This document shows, piece after piece, positions 1-8,458 of a DNA stretch of 64,000 bases (its first letter is position 1; each line of letters starts with the position of its first letter). The DNA is from Candidatus Methanohalarchaeum thermophilum (GTDB lineage Archaea > Halobacteriota > Methanonatronarchaeia > Methanonatronarchaeales > Methanonatronarchaeaceae). The notes under the pieces were generated by a model that had not been told where the DNA came from, searched no databases, and saw nothing but the letters and a program-made list of their open reading frames with translations. The stretch lies in NCBI GenBank assembly GCA_001914405.1, contig MSDW01000001.1, positions 806,001-870,000 of the forward strand, in the 5' to 3' direction. Position numbers and translations under genes: made by a program.

Positions 1-239
1 AATTCCATAGGAACAGAATCAAAATCTTAAGTAGCCAGGTAAGCTCTATTAGGCCTGATATATCAAAAAGATGGGATAAAGATAGAAGAATAAATTTATC
101 GCTAGATTTAATACAAGAAATAGATGTAAAAGAATTAATAACAGATGAATTTAGATTAAAAGAAGCTCAAAGAGCTTACAATAAAATAGAAAATAGAAAA
201 AAAGATGTAGTTCAAATATTATTCAAATATGGGGGTTAA
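1..239 (+). CDS. Zinc-type alcohol dehydrogenase-like protein (C-terminal fragment)
   Basis: This is the last 78 or so codons of a gene that begins before the window. The fragment opens with FHRNRIKILSSQV, continues through an RWD...R segment and ends in a hydrophobic FKYGG tail. That is the usual C-terminal layout of zinc-dependent medium-chain dehydrogenases, where the substrate domain closes behind the NAD(P)-binding fold. Catalytic zinc ligands and the nucleotide motif lie outside the window, so the substrate cannot be named. The stop codon is followed within a few bases by a PTPS-like gene and then a glycosyltransferase, all on the same strand, which suggests one operon. The family call rests on the C-terminal pattern only. 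Confidence 0.6.
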   Translation, partial: FHRNRIKILSSQVSSIRPDISKRWDKDRRINLSLDLIQEIDVKELITDEFRLKEAQRAYNKIENRKKDVVQILFKYGG

Positions 240-244
240 TCAGG

Positions 245-616
245 ATCTATAGCCTTTCAGTCAGTGAGAAATTTATCGCACAACATAAACTAAAAGAAGA
301 AGGAAGAGAATCCAAAATACATTCCCATAAATACGAAATAGAACTAATAGTATATGGAGATAACTTAAATAAATCTGGTTATCTTATGAATATCAATGTC
401 CTAAAAGATTACCTAAATGAAATAATAGAAAAATATAGAGACCAGATACTAAACCAAAAACAGGTTTTTTCCAAAAAACAGCCAAGTGTTGAAAACTTTT
501 CTATGGAGATCTGGAAAGAGATTTACAGTAAAAAATTACCGAATAGGATCCAAGAACTTGAAGTTAAGGTCAAAGAAGACAGTAAATCATACGCCTCTTT
601 TCATAAAGAGGTTTAA
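245..616 (+). CDS. 6-pyruvoyl-tetrahydropterin synthase/QueD-like protein
   Basis: The protein is about 123 residues, the family length. It shows the family order: an N-terminal strand YSLSVSEKFIAQH, then KIHSHKYEIELIVYG (the paired His zinc ligands), then GYLMNINVLKDYL. Zinc is expected to be held by the His of AQH and the two His of HSH. No cysteine lies between AQH and HSH, where active synthases keep a catalytic Cys, and the usual Asp after GYLM is Asn. It may therefore not catalyse the standard reaction. No ATG, GTG or TTG precedes the conserved N-terminus in frame. The best start is ATC at 245, nine bases after GGGGG, because family members have Met directly before Tyr at this point. 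The next ATG (386) would remove both zinc motifs. It sits between a dehydrogenase and a glycosyltransferase. Confidence 0.65.
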   Translation: MYSLSVSEKFIAQHKLKEEGRESKIHSHKYEIELIVYGDNLNKSGYLMNINVLKDYLNEIIEKYRDQILNQKQVFSKKQPSVENFSMEIWKEIYSKKLPNRIQELEVKVKEDSKSYASFHKEV

Positions 617-620
617 TAAA

Positions 621-1670
621 GTGATAAAGATAGGATTAATAGTTTACGGAAACCTAAATCAGAAATCCGGAGGATACCTATACGATAGAAGATTAATTGA
701 TTATCTGAGAAAAAAAGATACCGAAATCCAGATCTTTCCAATTAGAAAACCAAAAAACCTATTTGAAAATAAAAAAACCAGTTCTAGGTTATTAAAATCA
801 ATTTTAGATAAAAAAATAGATTTACTTCTTCAAGATGAACTAACTCACGCCTCTTTAACAAATCTAAATAATAGATTAAGAGAAAAAGAAGTGAAATTAG
901 TTTCAATAGTTCATCACTTAGGTTATCTCTCGGATAGATGTAAATTTAGGAAAAAACTACATAAACAGATCGAGAAGAATTACATAAAAACCGTGGACAA
1001 CTACATATTTAATAGTAAATCAACCAAAAAGACAGTTCAGAATATAAAAAAAGACATAAAAAAAGATGTAATAGCATATCCAGGTAAAGACAACTTCAAT
1101 TACGAAACAAAATACCATATGACTAGAGAAAAAATAAAGTTACTCTTTGTTGGCAATATTCTTCCACATAAATGTTTAGATATACTAATAAAATCCTTAG
1201 GTCTATTAGATATCCCAATTGAACTAAATATAGTAGGAAAAAAACTAGATAAAAAATACATGGAACTATTGATCAAAAAAACCCAGAAACTAGGTATAAA
1301 TAATAAAGTAGACTTTTTAGGTTATTTAAATAAAAAAGAGCTAAAAGAACAATACATCGATAATGATATCTTAATCCTACCCTCCAAATTCGAAGGATAC
1401 GGCTTAGTTGTTGTAGAAGCAATGGGATTTGGAAACCCAGTAATTGCAACTAATAGAGGAGGCCCCACTGAATTAATAGAAGATAAAGAAAATGGCTACC
1501 TAGTAGAACCTAATAACCCTAAAAAGATATCCAATTACATATCAAAATTTTACGAAGACAAAGAAAAAATAAAGAATTTTGGAAAAACCTCTAAAGAAAA
1601 ATTTAAGAGATTAACCACTTGGAATAAGAGCTTAAGCAACATATGGGATTTCCTCAGAAACCTAAAATAA
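621..1670 (+). CDS. Family 4 (group 1) glycosyltransferase
   Basis: About 349 residues with a two-domain GT-B pattern. The N-terminal domain begins IKIGLIVYG and contains SGGYLYDRRL. The C-terminal domain begins KIKLLFVGNILPHK. The donor-binding motif PSKFEGYGLVVVEAMG is followed by GNPVIATNRGGPTELI, a typical EX7E element of retaining glycosyltransferases using nucleotide sugars. The start is taken as GTG at 621, four bases after the stop of the PTPS-like gene, because this places the first beta strand at the N-terminus. An upstream ATG in the same frame (486) lies inside that gene and would add unrelated residues. The acceptor is unknown; a cell-surface glycan or lipid is a guess from operon context. 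Confidence 0.8.
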   Translation: MIKIGLIVYGNLNQKSGGYLYDRRLIDYLRKKDTEIQIFPIRKPKNLFENKKTSSRLLKSILDKKIDLLLQDELTHASLTNLNNRLREKEVKLVSIVHHLGYLSDRCKFRKKLHKQIEKNYIKTVDNYIFNSKSTKKTVQNIKKDIKKDVIAYPGKDNFNYETKYHMTREKIKLLFVGNILPHKCLDILIKSLGLLDIPIELNIVGKKLDKKYMELLIKKTQKLGINNKVDFLGYLNKKELKEQYIDNDILILPSKFEGYGLVVVEAMGFGNPVIATNRGGPTELIEDKENGYLVEPNNPKKISNYISKFYEDKEKIKNFGKTSKEKFKRLTTWNKSLSNIWDFLRNLK

Positions 1671-1796
1671 TCTCCTGCCCCAAGATCATTATAAAAACAA
1701 AACGCTAGTTAAATAAACAATACTAGTCCTAGAAGTAAATAACTAAAACATTTTATAAAATTAATTATAAAATAATTGGAAATAGGAAACTTTGAA

Positions 1797-2240
1797 CTAT
1801 TCTTCCTCGTCTATTCTTGTCCCAAACTCTTCCATTGTCTTGTTTCTAAGCTCTTTAATGTCTTCCTCGGATAATTTCTCTCCTTTATCAGTCAACTCAT
1901 CTACTTCCTTCCTAAGTTCTTCTCTTGAAAAACCAATTTTTTTGAGTTCTTCTTGATTTAATGAATTAAAAACTAAGTCTCTAATTATCTCTTCTTTTTT
2001 AAGATCTTTCTTATCTCCTAATTCATCTAGGTAGCTTTTTATATCTCCTTCTACCTCTTCAAATAAATAATAGATCATTTTACCAACTTCAGTGTCCTTT
2101 TCATCTGCAAGTTTTCTTGTTGCTTTTACAAGTTTATTGTAACCTAGATCTTCCAAGTCGTTCAGAGTTCCCTCTAAATATTTAATCTCAGCTACATCCA
2201 CATTCTTTTTTGAACCCAAAATCTTATCTAGAAAACCCAT
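1797..2240 (-). CDS. Acidic, charged hypothetical protein
   Basis: A 147-residue, highly charged and mostly helical protein beginning MGFLDKILGSKKNVDVAEI and ending in an acidic DEEE tail. I do not recognise a family. The ATG at 2240 is preferred over an in-frame TTG two codons upstream because GGTGA lies about eight bases before it. There are no membrane segments or cysteine motifs. It stands alone between the glycosyltransferase operon and a divergent small gene. The acidic composition fits an organism with high internal salt, but that is inference. Confidence 0.6.
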   Translation of the reverse strand: MGFLDKILGSKKNVDVAEIKYLEGTLNDLEDLGYNKLVKATRKLADEKDTEVGKMIYYLFEEVEGDIKSYLDELGDKKDLKKEEIIRDLVFNSLNQEELKKIGFSREELRKEVDELTDKGEKLSEEDIKELRNKTMEEFGTRIDEEE

Positions 2241-2373
2241 TCTCAATTCACCAAAAAGATATATTTCTTTTAATCTAATAAAATGACTAGAAAAAATAGA
2301 AAATTTAAGATTATTTAAAAGATAGATAAATTGTTATTTCTGGAAATTTTTAGATCTAATTGATGTGTTTCTA

Positions 2374-2682
2374 ATGACTGTAAGGGAGGATATACCTGAG
2401 CCTAAAGATCTTAAAAAATATCTTAGTGGCAATGAGATTTCCTTAAAGTGTTCTTTTGACGAATGTAAGGAATTTTTTCTCTCGGAGCTAGGAGACTATC
2501 TTTGGGAGTATTTCAAGAGCGATTTTGTATCTAGTGGTTATAATTTTGAGGGATTTTTGAAGGTTTTATACGTTAAGAGAAGGTCTATAATTAGTTGGGC
2601 AGAGGAAAAGAAGGAATGGCCTGAACTTGTAGAAGAGATAGATAAAGGAAAAGAAAGCTGTTTATTCAAATTATTTAAGTAA
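2374..2682 (+). CDS. Hypothetical protein
   Basis: About 102 residues beginning MTVREDIPEPKDLKKYLSG. It has three cysteines (two near residues 28-33, one near the end) but no CxxC pair, and no membrane segment. I do not recognise the family. The ATG at 2374 is chosen over a GTG three codons upstream. No Shine-Dalgarno sequence is evident, so the message may be leaderless. The neighbours are a divergent acidic protein and a convergent creatininase-family gene, and neither suggests a function. Confidence 0.5.
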   Translation: MTVREDIPEPKDLKKYLSGNEISLKCSFDECKEFFLSELGDYLWEYFKSDFVSSGYNFEGFLKVLYVKRRSIISWAEEKKEWPELVEEIDKGKESCLFKLFK

Positions 2683-2754
2683 AACCGTCTTGTACGCTTT
2701 ATATACTCTAGATCTTGTATCTCCTAGATGTGTTTTTTCTCCTTTTTTAGGTTT

Positions 2755-3495
2755 TTATTTTTCTTTAATTTTTTTAACGAAGTAATTTGCTGTTTCTTCT
2801 ATGAGCTTTTGTCCTATTTCTTTTTTTGCTTTGGTTGGGTCTCCTAATACTCCGTTTTCTGAATAGTATGATATGTCTTCTGTGAATAATTTTTCTTCTT
2901 CTATGTTGTCTGTGTATCCTTTTTTGATTTCTTTTTTGTTTACGAGGGAAGGTTTTTCTGAAAGTAGTATGGATGTTTCAGCTGCACCTGCGTGGTTTAG
3001 ATCTCCTTCTTTTATTCCATATTCCTTGATTGCATTCCACCAGATCTTTAAGTGCTTGTTTAGGTCTGCTAGAACTATGAATTTTGTTTTGTCATATTTT
3101 TTGACGAAACTTGAGATAGCAGTTTTAATTGGTGCGCAGTTACCGCCGTGGGTAGAGATTATTACTATTTCTTTAAATCCTTGTCTAACTAGGGAATCAA
3201 TATAATCATCTATTATATCTATTAATGTGTTGTATGTTAGTGAAATTGTTCCTTTGAATTTTCTATGGTGGTCTGAGCATCCTGGTCTTATTACAGGAGC
3301 CATTAGTGCGTTAATTCTTTTTGCTACTTTTTTGCCTAATATCTCTGCAATCTGAGAGTCGGTAGAGGTAGGTAGGTGTGGGCCGTGTTGTTCAATTGAG
3401 CCTAGTAAAATTAGCACTGTATCTTTTCCTGTGTTAATTTGTTGTTTTATTTCTTTTGAAGTCATTTCTTCAATTTTTACTTTGTTGTTGGTCAT
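2755..3495 (-). CDS. Creatininase-family metal-dependent amidohydrolase
   Basis: About 246 residues with all the family motifs in order: LLGSIEQHGPHLPTSTD (metal-binding Glu, His, Asp), RPGCSDHHRKFKGTISL, STHGGN, and HAGAAETS, ending with a GDPTKAKKEIG element. Members hydrolyse cyclic or formyl amides. In methanogens one branch (ArfB) deformylates a pyrimidine intermediate of deazaflavin and riboflavin synthesis. The motifs here match the general creatininase type at least as well as ArfB, so the substrate is left open. ATG 3495 is preferred to a GTG three codons upstream. It faces the HTH regulator gene across a roughly 250-base AT-rich gap. Confidence 0.8.
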   Translation of the reverse strand: MTNNKVKIEEMTSKEIKQQINTGKDTVLILLGSIEQHGPHLPTSTDSQIAEILGKKVAKRINALMAPVIRPGCSDHHRKFKGTISLTYNTLIDIIDDYIDSLVRQGFKEIVIISTHGGNCAPIKTAISSFVKKYDKTKFIVLADLNKHLKIWWNAIKEYGIKEGDLNHAGAAETSILLSEKPSLVNKKEIKKGYTDNIEEEKLFTEDISYYSENGVLGDPTKAKKEIGQKLIEETANYFVKKIKEK

Positions 3496-3674
3496 ATTGA
3501 TCACTTGTTTTTTATAGTAAGTTCTATTCTATTATTAGGTTGTTTACTTTTTTGTGTGTTGGGTTGTGTTTTTATTTTTTTGATTTGGGGTTTTTCGTTA
3601 TTGTAATGGATTTGATCTAGAAAGAAATAAGTTAGGAGGAAAACATAATTATAAATAATTATAAATATATACAT

Positions 3675-3716
3675 GTTAAGTAAACTAAGTTAAAAGTGTT
3701 AGGTAAACTTAGTTTA
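3675..3716. promoter_or_regulatory. Candidate operator upstream of the HTH regulator gene
   Basis: Two near-identical 17-base direct repeats (GTTAAGTAAACTAAGTT at 3675-3691 and GTTAGGTAAACTTAGTT at 3698-3714, two mismatches, 23-base period) contain an inverted repeat, TAAACTAAG at 3681-3689 and CTTAGTTTA at 3708-3716. They lie 33-74 bases before the regulator's ATG. That position would suit autoregulation by a dimeric winged-helix protein. Binding is inferred. Confidence 0.45.
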
Positions 3717-3748
3717 GTTAAATAAGAGGTTTTTGGAGTGGAATATGG

Positions 3749-4069
3749 ATGCTCCGGAATTGTTTAGAAGAGTATGGATCATTCAATAAAAGCGAATGGT
3801 CTATTCTAAATGCACTCAGAGAAAGTGATAAAAGATTCGGAGAACTAGTAGTAGAAACTGGTTTTTCCAAGCCAGTTGTATCAGAAACATCGAAAAGATT
3901 AATTAAAAAACAGTTAATAGAAAAAAAATCTATTGATAAAGATAGAAGAGTTAGAGTGTACAGTATCACGGATAAAGGAAAGAAAAAATATGATGAAACA
4001 AAGGACGAGGTTATCAACGAACTCAAAAAAGTAAAAAAAGAAGTTGAAGAAGCGATAGAGGAAGTATGA
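3749..4069 (+). CDS. Winged-helix (MarR/PadR-like) transcriptional regulator
   Basis: A 106-residue DNA-binding protein. Residues around 12-75 form a winged helix: KSEWSILNALRE, then FGELVVETGFSKPVVSETSKRL (recognition helix), then a basic wing KDRRVRVYSITDKGKK. A charged C-terminal helix, probably for dimerisation, follows. It is clearly paralogous to the regulator at 39283-39702, with the same order of segments and a shared VRVYxIT-KGKK wing, but is shorter. The ATG at 3749 follows GGAGTG by about eight bases. It ends 20 bases before the convergent stop of mptA. The target is unknown, and the repeats at 3675-3716 suggest self-regulation. Confidence 0.75.
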   Translation: MLRNCLEEYGSFNKSEWSILNALRESDKRFGELVVETGFSKPVVSETSKRLIKKQLIEKKSIDKDRRVRVYSITDKGKKKYDETKDEVINELKKVKKEVEEAIEEV

Positions 4070-4089
4070 AAAGAAAACATTTAAGGAAA

Positions 4090-5019
4090 CTAAGATAACT
4101 CACTAAAGTCCTTCTTCAAATTTGCTACTTTTTCTTTTTTCTGAGCAAAAACATCATGATTGTGTATGCTTTCCTTATTCACCTGTCTAGCCTCTATAAC
4201 AGCATCCTTAGGTAGATTAGGAAATTTCTGGAGAGACTTTAGTATCATTTTTCTAACTGTATCCTCAACAAAAACAGGATTAGAATGTATTTTATCTGTT
4301 ACATAAGCTTCATCTTCTCTTTTAAGTAATTCAAATATCTCTGAACTCATTGAATCATTTATAATATCAATTAAACTTTCAATAGGAATATTAATGTTTG
4401 GGGAGGTCTTAATAGATAAGAATCCTCTGCCTCTTTGATTATGAGTAGGAATAGGTATATCTTTAACCACATCAATAGCCTTTGATTCACTTAAGCCATG
4501 TTCCTTCAATTTATCCGTGATCTTTTCGGCCATAATCTCTTGAGCACAAGGACAAGCCGTTGTCCCCGTTACCTCTGCTCCAACTTCATTTGTTGCCCCT
4601 TTATCATCAACCACAGCCTCAGCAAATATCTTAGTCACATTTTGAGAAGCCAAACCAGAAACAGGAGCATTCTTTTCCAATGCAACTTCACTCTCCATGG
4701 TAACAATAGCTCTACTCGCATACTCATGCTTATTCATTAATTCCTCAGCAACAGCAATGCAAAGCCCTTCAATTTCGTAAACTGGTTCATCAATGGCCTT
4801 CTCCAAAACCTCATTGATAGCCTCAAAGTTTCTAGATAAATTTGCACCTTTTCTATCTGAAGGCAAATCAACTGAAATTTCAAACTCAGAATTTAAAATA
4901 ACCGGATCTCTGCTACCTTCACGAGCTAACTTAATCTGTTTCTTAATTTTTGAAACTCCAACCTTATCTAAACCAACATTAATGTCAGGTTCATTGGCTT
5001 GCACATCAGGAAGATCCAT
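4090..5019 (-). CDS. mptA: GTP cyclohydrolase MptA (Fe(II)-dependent, type IV)
   Basis: MptA converts GTP to 7,8-dihydroneopterin 2',3'-cyclic phosphate, the first step of tetrahydromethanopterin synthesis in methanogens. The protein (about 309 residues) starts MDLPDVQANEPDINVGLDKV, as in known MptA. It keeps the metal and substrate motifs ISVDLPSDRKGANLSR, HEYASRA, TTACPCAQ, PTHNQRG and VNKESIHNHD. The frame stays open upstream to a GTG at 5067, but characterised relatives begin just before DVQAxEPD, so ATG 5019 is chosen. It is transcribed away from tRNA-Ile and converges with the HTH gene. Confidence 0.92.
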   Translation of the reverse strand: MDLPDVQANEPDINVGLDKVGVSKIKKQIKLAREGSRDPVILNSEFEISVDLPSDRKGANLSRNFEAINEVLEKAIDEPVYEIEGLCIAVAEELMNKHEYASRAIVTMESEVALEKNAPVSGLASQNVTKIFAEAVVDDKGATNEVGAEVTGTTACPCAQEIMAEKITDKLKEHGLSESKAIDVVKDIPIPTHNQRGRGFLSIKTSPNINIPIESLIDIINDSMSSEIFELLKREDEAYVTDKIHSNPVFVEDTVRKMILKSLQKFPNLPKDAVIEARQVNKESIHNHDVFAQKKEKVANLKKDFSELS

Positions 5020-5167
5020 TTTTATAGCTTTTATCCCTGCAGATAATAAAAACTCCTCCCATGTCACTAAAAAATAACTAAATGAATAAATTTAATAGAA
5101 ACAAAGAAGAAAAAATCAAAAAACCATATCGCAAATAAACAACCAAAATAAAACTAAACTAAAAGAA

Positions 5168-5241
5168 GGGCCTGTGGCTCAGGCGGTTAGAGCGCACGGC
5201 TGATAACCGTGAGGTCTCCGGTTCGAATCCGGACGGGCCCA
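5168..5241 (+). tRNA. tRNA-Ile (anticodon GAU)
   Basis: A 74-base cloverleaf. The acceptor GGGCCTG pairs with CGGGCCC (one G-U). The anticodon stem ACGG/CCGT carries loop CTGATAA, giving anticodon GAT. The T arm is TCCGG-TTCGAAT-CCGGA. The discriminator is A and CCA is not encoded. It contains no intron. Confidence 0.95.
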
Positions 5242-5454
5242 CTAAAAAAATTGGAATAAATAAATCATCTGATTTTTTGCTTTTTTTCAAATCGTATGAA
5301 TAAAAGATTAGACCTATAGATCATTATTTGATCTTGATGCATTTGTAAAGAATATCTCTATTTTGATCAAGAGAGATTTGACAAGGTCGATTTGAGGAAA
5401 AAACTTTTTGAGACAGAGAATTTTATCTGAAACTATTTTCTTAGCTGGTTTAAT

Positions 5455-5806
5455 TAGAATTTAACTTATAACTAGGAAGTCCATAGTTTTCTATAGAACA
5501 CTGTGAAGTCTGCTAGTGGATTTATGTGTTCTAAACTCAACTTGAAGGTAATGTGTTTGTGGTAAACTCCTGGGTCTCTAGGGTGTATGGAAGCGTTCTG
5601 GGTGGTGAAAATTGAATCCTTAACTAAATATAGGTAATAATACTCTACTGCAAACGGAGAGTCCTCTGGGGCAATGCTCGAACCCCGTAGCGATGACCCA
5701 GCCTCTGTATATAAAGCTAGATAAAGCGGAGGAGAACCCATGAAAGGCTGAAACCCTCTTCCTAACGAACAAAGTATGTTAGGTGAAGGAGGATGTCACA
5801 GGTTTT
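5455..5806 (+). mobile_element. Non-autonomous IS200/IS605-type element (H)
   Basis: A non-coding, locally GC-richer block in an AT-rich gap. Near its left edge is a short hairpin (CCATAG...CTATAG). At its right edge is a large imperfect hairpin at 5755-5792 built on CCTAAC/GTTAGG with CCTCTT/AGGAGG outside, followed by GGATGTCAC. Its 3' part shares the pattern CTCTGTATAT...GGAGAACC...GAAACCC with the element at 21218-21580. No reliable reading frame crosses it. I interpret it as a tnpB-less relative of the tnpB elements in this window; the edges are approximate. Confidence 0.5.
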
Positions 5807-6037
5807 TATGAAAATTTAGGGTTATTATTGGGTTTAAGTTAAAGTTAGAGTATGTAGTTTTGTGGGGATTGTACTATATTTTTTTAGAACTAAATGTTTT
5901 ATATTGAAAGGTGTTTTGTATTTTTAGGTTTTTTGAGTTGGTTCAGTATATTTTTGTAGAGTGTTTGTGTATAGAAAAAAAAAGGAAATAAATGGATTCA
6001 AAAGTAGTTGGTTAATAAGATTCAAAGAGGAAAATTT

Positions 6038-7189
6038 ATGAAATACGATTTTTCGACAAGGATTCGACAGGTTAATCCATCTGCAACTCAACAGATAGCC
6101 GATAAAGCTAAGGAATTAAGTCAGAGAGGGGAGGATGTAATTTCACTTGGAGTTGGTGAGCCTGATTTTGATACACCAGTTGAGGTTAAGGAATGTGCAA
6201 AAGAAGCTTTAGATGATGGTTTTGTGCATTATACATCAACTAAGGGTATAAGGGAGTTAAGGGAGGAAATAGTAGGGAAACTGGAAGAGGAAAATCAGAT
6301 TGATGCGGGTATAGAAGATGTTTTAGTTACTCCTGGAGGTAAGTTTTCGATATTTCTTGTTTGTCAAGCATTTCTGGATGAGAATGATGAGGCTATCTTG
6401 TTTGATCCTGCTTGGGTTTCGTATGATGAATGTGTAAAGTTGGCTGGAGCTGAACCTGTTTGGTCTGAAACAAATGCTAACTTGAAACCGGATCTCGAGG
6501 ACTTTAAGGATAAAATTAATGATTCGACTTCTTTGGTGATTTTGAATAGTCCTTGTAATCCTACTGGACAGGTATACGATGAGAGTACGATAAAAGCTGT
6601 AACGGAGATAGCTCGTGAAAATAATTGCCTAGTTATGTCGGATGAAATCTATGAAAAGATAATTTATGAGAAGGAACATTATAGCCCGGGATCTGAATAT
6701 GATAATGTAATAACTGTTAATGGATTTTCTAAGACTTTTTCTATGACGGGATGGAGGTTAGGGTACACGGTTGCCGAAGAAGAGGTTATCGATGAGATGA
6801 AGAAGATTCAACAGCATTCTGTAAGTTGTCCTACCTCATTTGCTCAGAAAGGAGCAGTTTGCGCGTATAAAAATAAAGAAATAGAATCTAAACTTGAAGG
6901 TATGGTATTAAAATATAGAAAAAGAAGAGATACATTATTAAAGGGCCTTAAATCACTGGACATTGAGTGTACGAAACCTGAAGGTGGATTTTACGCTTTT
7001 CCGTACATTGGAACCGATTCGTTTAAGGTTTCTGAGGAGTTGCTAGACAAATGCCATATCGGGGTAACCCCGGGTAAAGCGTTTGGAGATGGTGGAAAGG
7101 GATATATACGTATCTCCTACGCCCAATCTGAGGAAAGGATAAAGGAAGCTATTGAGAGAATTAGAAAGACTGAATTGGAATATATCTGA
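6038..7189 (+). CDS. Pyridoxal-phosphate aspartate aminotransferase (class I)
   Basis: About 383 residues, normal for subclass I aminotransferases. Visible motifs are LGVGEPDFDTP near the N-terminus, the NSPCNPTG loop, SDEIYEKIIY, the PLP-lysine segment NGFSKTFSMTGWRLGY, and the C-terminal RISYAQSEERI with the carboxylate-binding Arg. It most likely moves amino groups between aspartate or another amino acid and 2-oxoglutarate. ATG 6038 follows AGAGGA. An in-frame upstream start at 6008 would add ten atypical residues. It stands alone before rubrerythrin, and the exact amino-acid preference cannot be read from the sequence. Confidence 0.85.
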   Translation: MKYDFSTRIRQVNPSATQQIADKAKELSQRGEDVISLGVGEPDFDTPVEVKECAKEALDDGFVHYTSTKGIRELREEIVGKLEEENQIDAGIEDVLVTPGGKFSIFLVCQAFLDENDEAILFDPAWVSYDECVKLAGAEPVWSETNANLKPDLEDFKDKINDSTSLVILNSPCNPTGQVYDESTIKAVTEIARENNCLVMSDEIYEKIIYEKEHYSPGSEYDNVITVNGFSKTFSMTGWRLGYTVAEEEVIDEMKKIQQHSVSCPTSFAQKGAVCAYKNKEIESKLEGMVLKYRKRRDTLLKGLKSLDIECTKPEGGFYAFPYIGTDSFKVSEELLDKCHIGVTPGKAFGDGGKGYIRISYAQSEERIKEAIERIRKTELEYI

Positions 7190-7267
7190 TTACAAAAAAA
7201 CATCTGATTACAGGAAAAGTTATAGTTCTATCGGTGTATATTGGTATTGGTGTGTTTATTGCATGAG

Positions 7268-7804
7268 ATGACGGAATCAAATTTAAAAGATGCCTTTGCT
7301 GGAGAAAGTCAAGCATGGATGCGATATAAAACCTATGAAGAAATTGCAGAGTCACAAAACTACTATAATGTGGCTAGATTGTTCAGAGCTATTTCTTTCG
7401 CAGAAAAAGTTCACGCTAGAAACCACTTAACTAGGTTACCAGAGAGTACTGGACCCTCAACGGGCCATAGTCCCTACGGAATAAGAACCACTAAAGAAAA
7501 CCTTCAAAAGGGTATTGATGGAGAATTATATGAAATAGAAGAAATGTACCCTTCATTTATTGCAGTAGCAGAAGAACAGGAAGAACAAGAGGCATTAACA
7601 TCATTTAAATATGCTTTAAAGGCCGAAGAGAAGCATGCTGAAAAATATAAAGAAGCAAAAGAAGCCGTAGAAAAAGAAGAAACCTATGACCTTGATGACG
7701 TACAGATATGTTCTGTTTGTGGTTACACTACAGAAGGAGAAGCACCAGAAAACTGCCCAATCTGTGGAGCCTCAAAAGATAAATTCAAGACATTTGAAAA
7801 GTAA
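7268..7804 (+). CDS. Rubrerythrin
   Basis: A 178-residue non-heme iron peroxidase that detoxifies hydrogen peroxide in anaerobes. The N-terminal four-helix bundle carries di-iron ligands in FAGESQAWMRY, FAEKVHARNH, EEQEEQEA and AEEKHAEKY. The C-terminal rubredoxin-like domain has CSVCGYTTEGEAP then CPICGASKDKF, giving a Cys4 iron site. ATG 7268 begins the conserved MTESNLKDAFAGES. The frame extends upstream but only into unrelated residues. It ends 18 bases before the convergent DUF5794 gene. Confidence 0.93.
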   Translation: MTESNLKDAFAGESQAWMRYKTYEEIAESQNYYNVARLFRAISFAEKVHARNHLTRLPESTGPSTGHSPYGIRTTKENLQKGIDGELYEIEEMYPSFIAVAEEQEEQEALTSFKYALKAEEKHAEKYKEAKEAVEKEETYDLDDVQICSVCGYTTEGEAPENCPICGASKDKFKTFEK

Positions 7805-7822
7805 TTAAAATATAAAAAGTAT

Positions 7823-8458
7823 TTAAAATATACCAAGTACTTTAAAAGCAATTAAAACCAGAAATAGGCTGCATGGGTATTTTATTAACTTTACTGCTTT
7901 CTGAGGAACCAAAACAGCTGATATAGAGATCAAGAGAGTTGCTGTTAGCCCTGAGATAACAGAATTAAGTAACAATTGAAGATTTAAGTTAACTAAAATA
8001 GAAGTTCCTTGGATATCGAGAGAACCTAGAGCCCCAATTAGTAATATAATCGATGGACTAGGTATTTTATTACCAAGTCCCTTAGATAAAGTATTAATTG
8101 AAATTAATATTATAGATATTCCAGCAAAATTCTTGAAAACATTAAATCTGATTATTTCCTCCAGTATAGGGGAAACCATAGTCACTAAAATACAAGCCAA
8201 GGTCACAAGAAGACCTATTGAAACAGTCTTCTTTACCCTGGTTAATTTATTACCACTTATAGTGGTAGCTAAACTCAATGAAGCCCCACCACACAATAAA
8301 AAGCAACCTACTGCAACTGCATTACTAACTTCTCTAAGTCCACCACTTAAAACTATGGAAATATAGGCTCCATCAACTAAAGGTAAAAGCATCACAGAAA
8401 GGAGAGATCTTACTCCAGGCGAAAAAACGATCCCCCCAACAAGAAGAAATAGAATCAA
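7823..8458 (-). CDS. DUF5794-like multi-pass membrane protein
   Basis: A hydrophobic protein of about 211 residues with roughly six membrane segments. The motif SVMLLPLVDGAYISIVLSGG, the FNVFKNFAGISIILI segment and PSPSIILLIGALGSLD recall a membrane family (DUF5794) that I know mainly from haloarchaea, where proteins are longer. The present copy seems short at the C-terminus. The start is probably TTG at 8458, since the frame is closed by a stop just upstream and no ATG precedes the first membrane segment. The function is unknown. The family assignment is from memory of the motif pattern. Confidence 0.55.
   Translation of the reverse strand: MILFLLVGGIVFSPGVRSLLSVMLLPLVDGAYISIVLSGGLREVSNAVAVGCFLLCGGASLSLATTISGNKLTRVKKTVSIGLLVTLACILVTMVSPILEEIIRFNVFKNFAGISIILISINTLSKGLGNKIPSPSIILLIGALGSLDIQGTSILVNLNLQLLLNSVISGLTATLLISISAVLVPQKAVKLIKYPCSLFLVLIAFKVLGIF

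Noticed and set aside
486-620. Longer N-terminus for the glycosyltransferase starting at 486
   Set aside because: The added residues overlap the PTPS-like coding sequence in another frame. GTG 621 starts exactly at the first beta strand.
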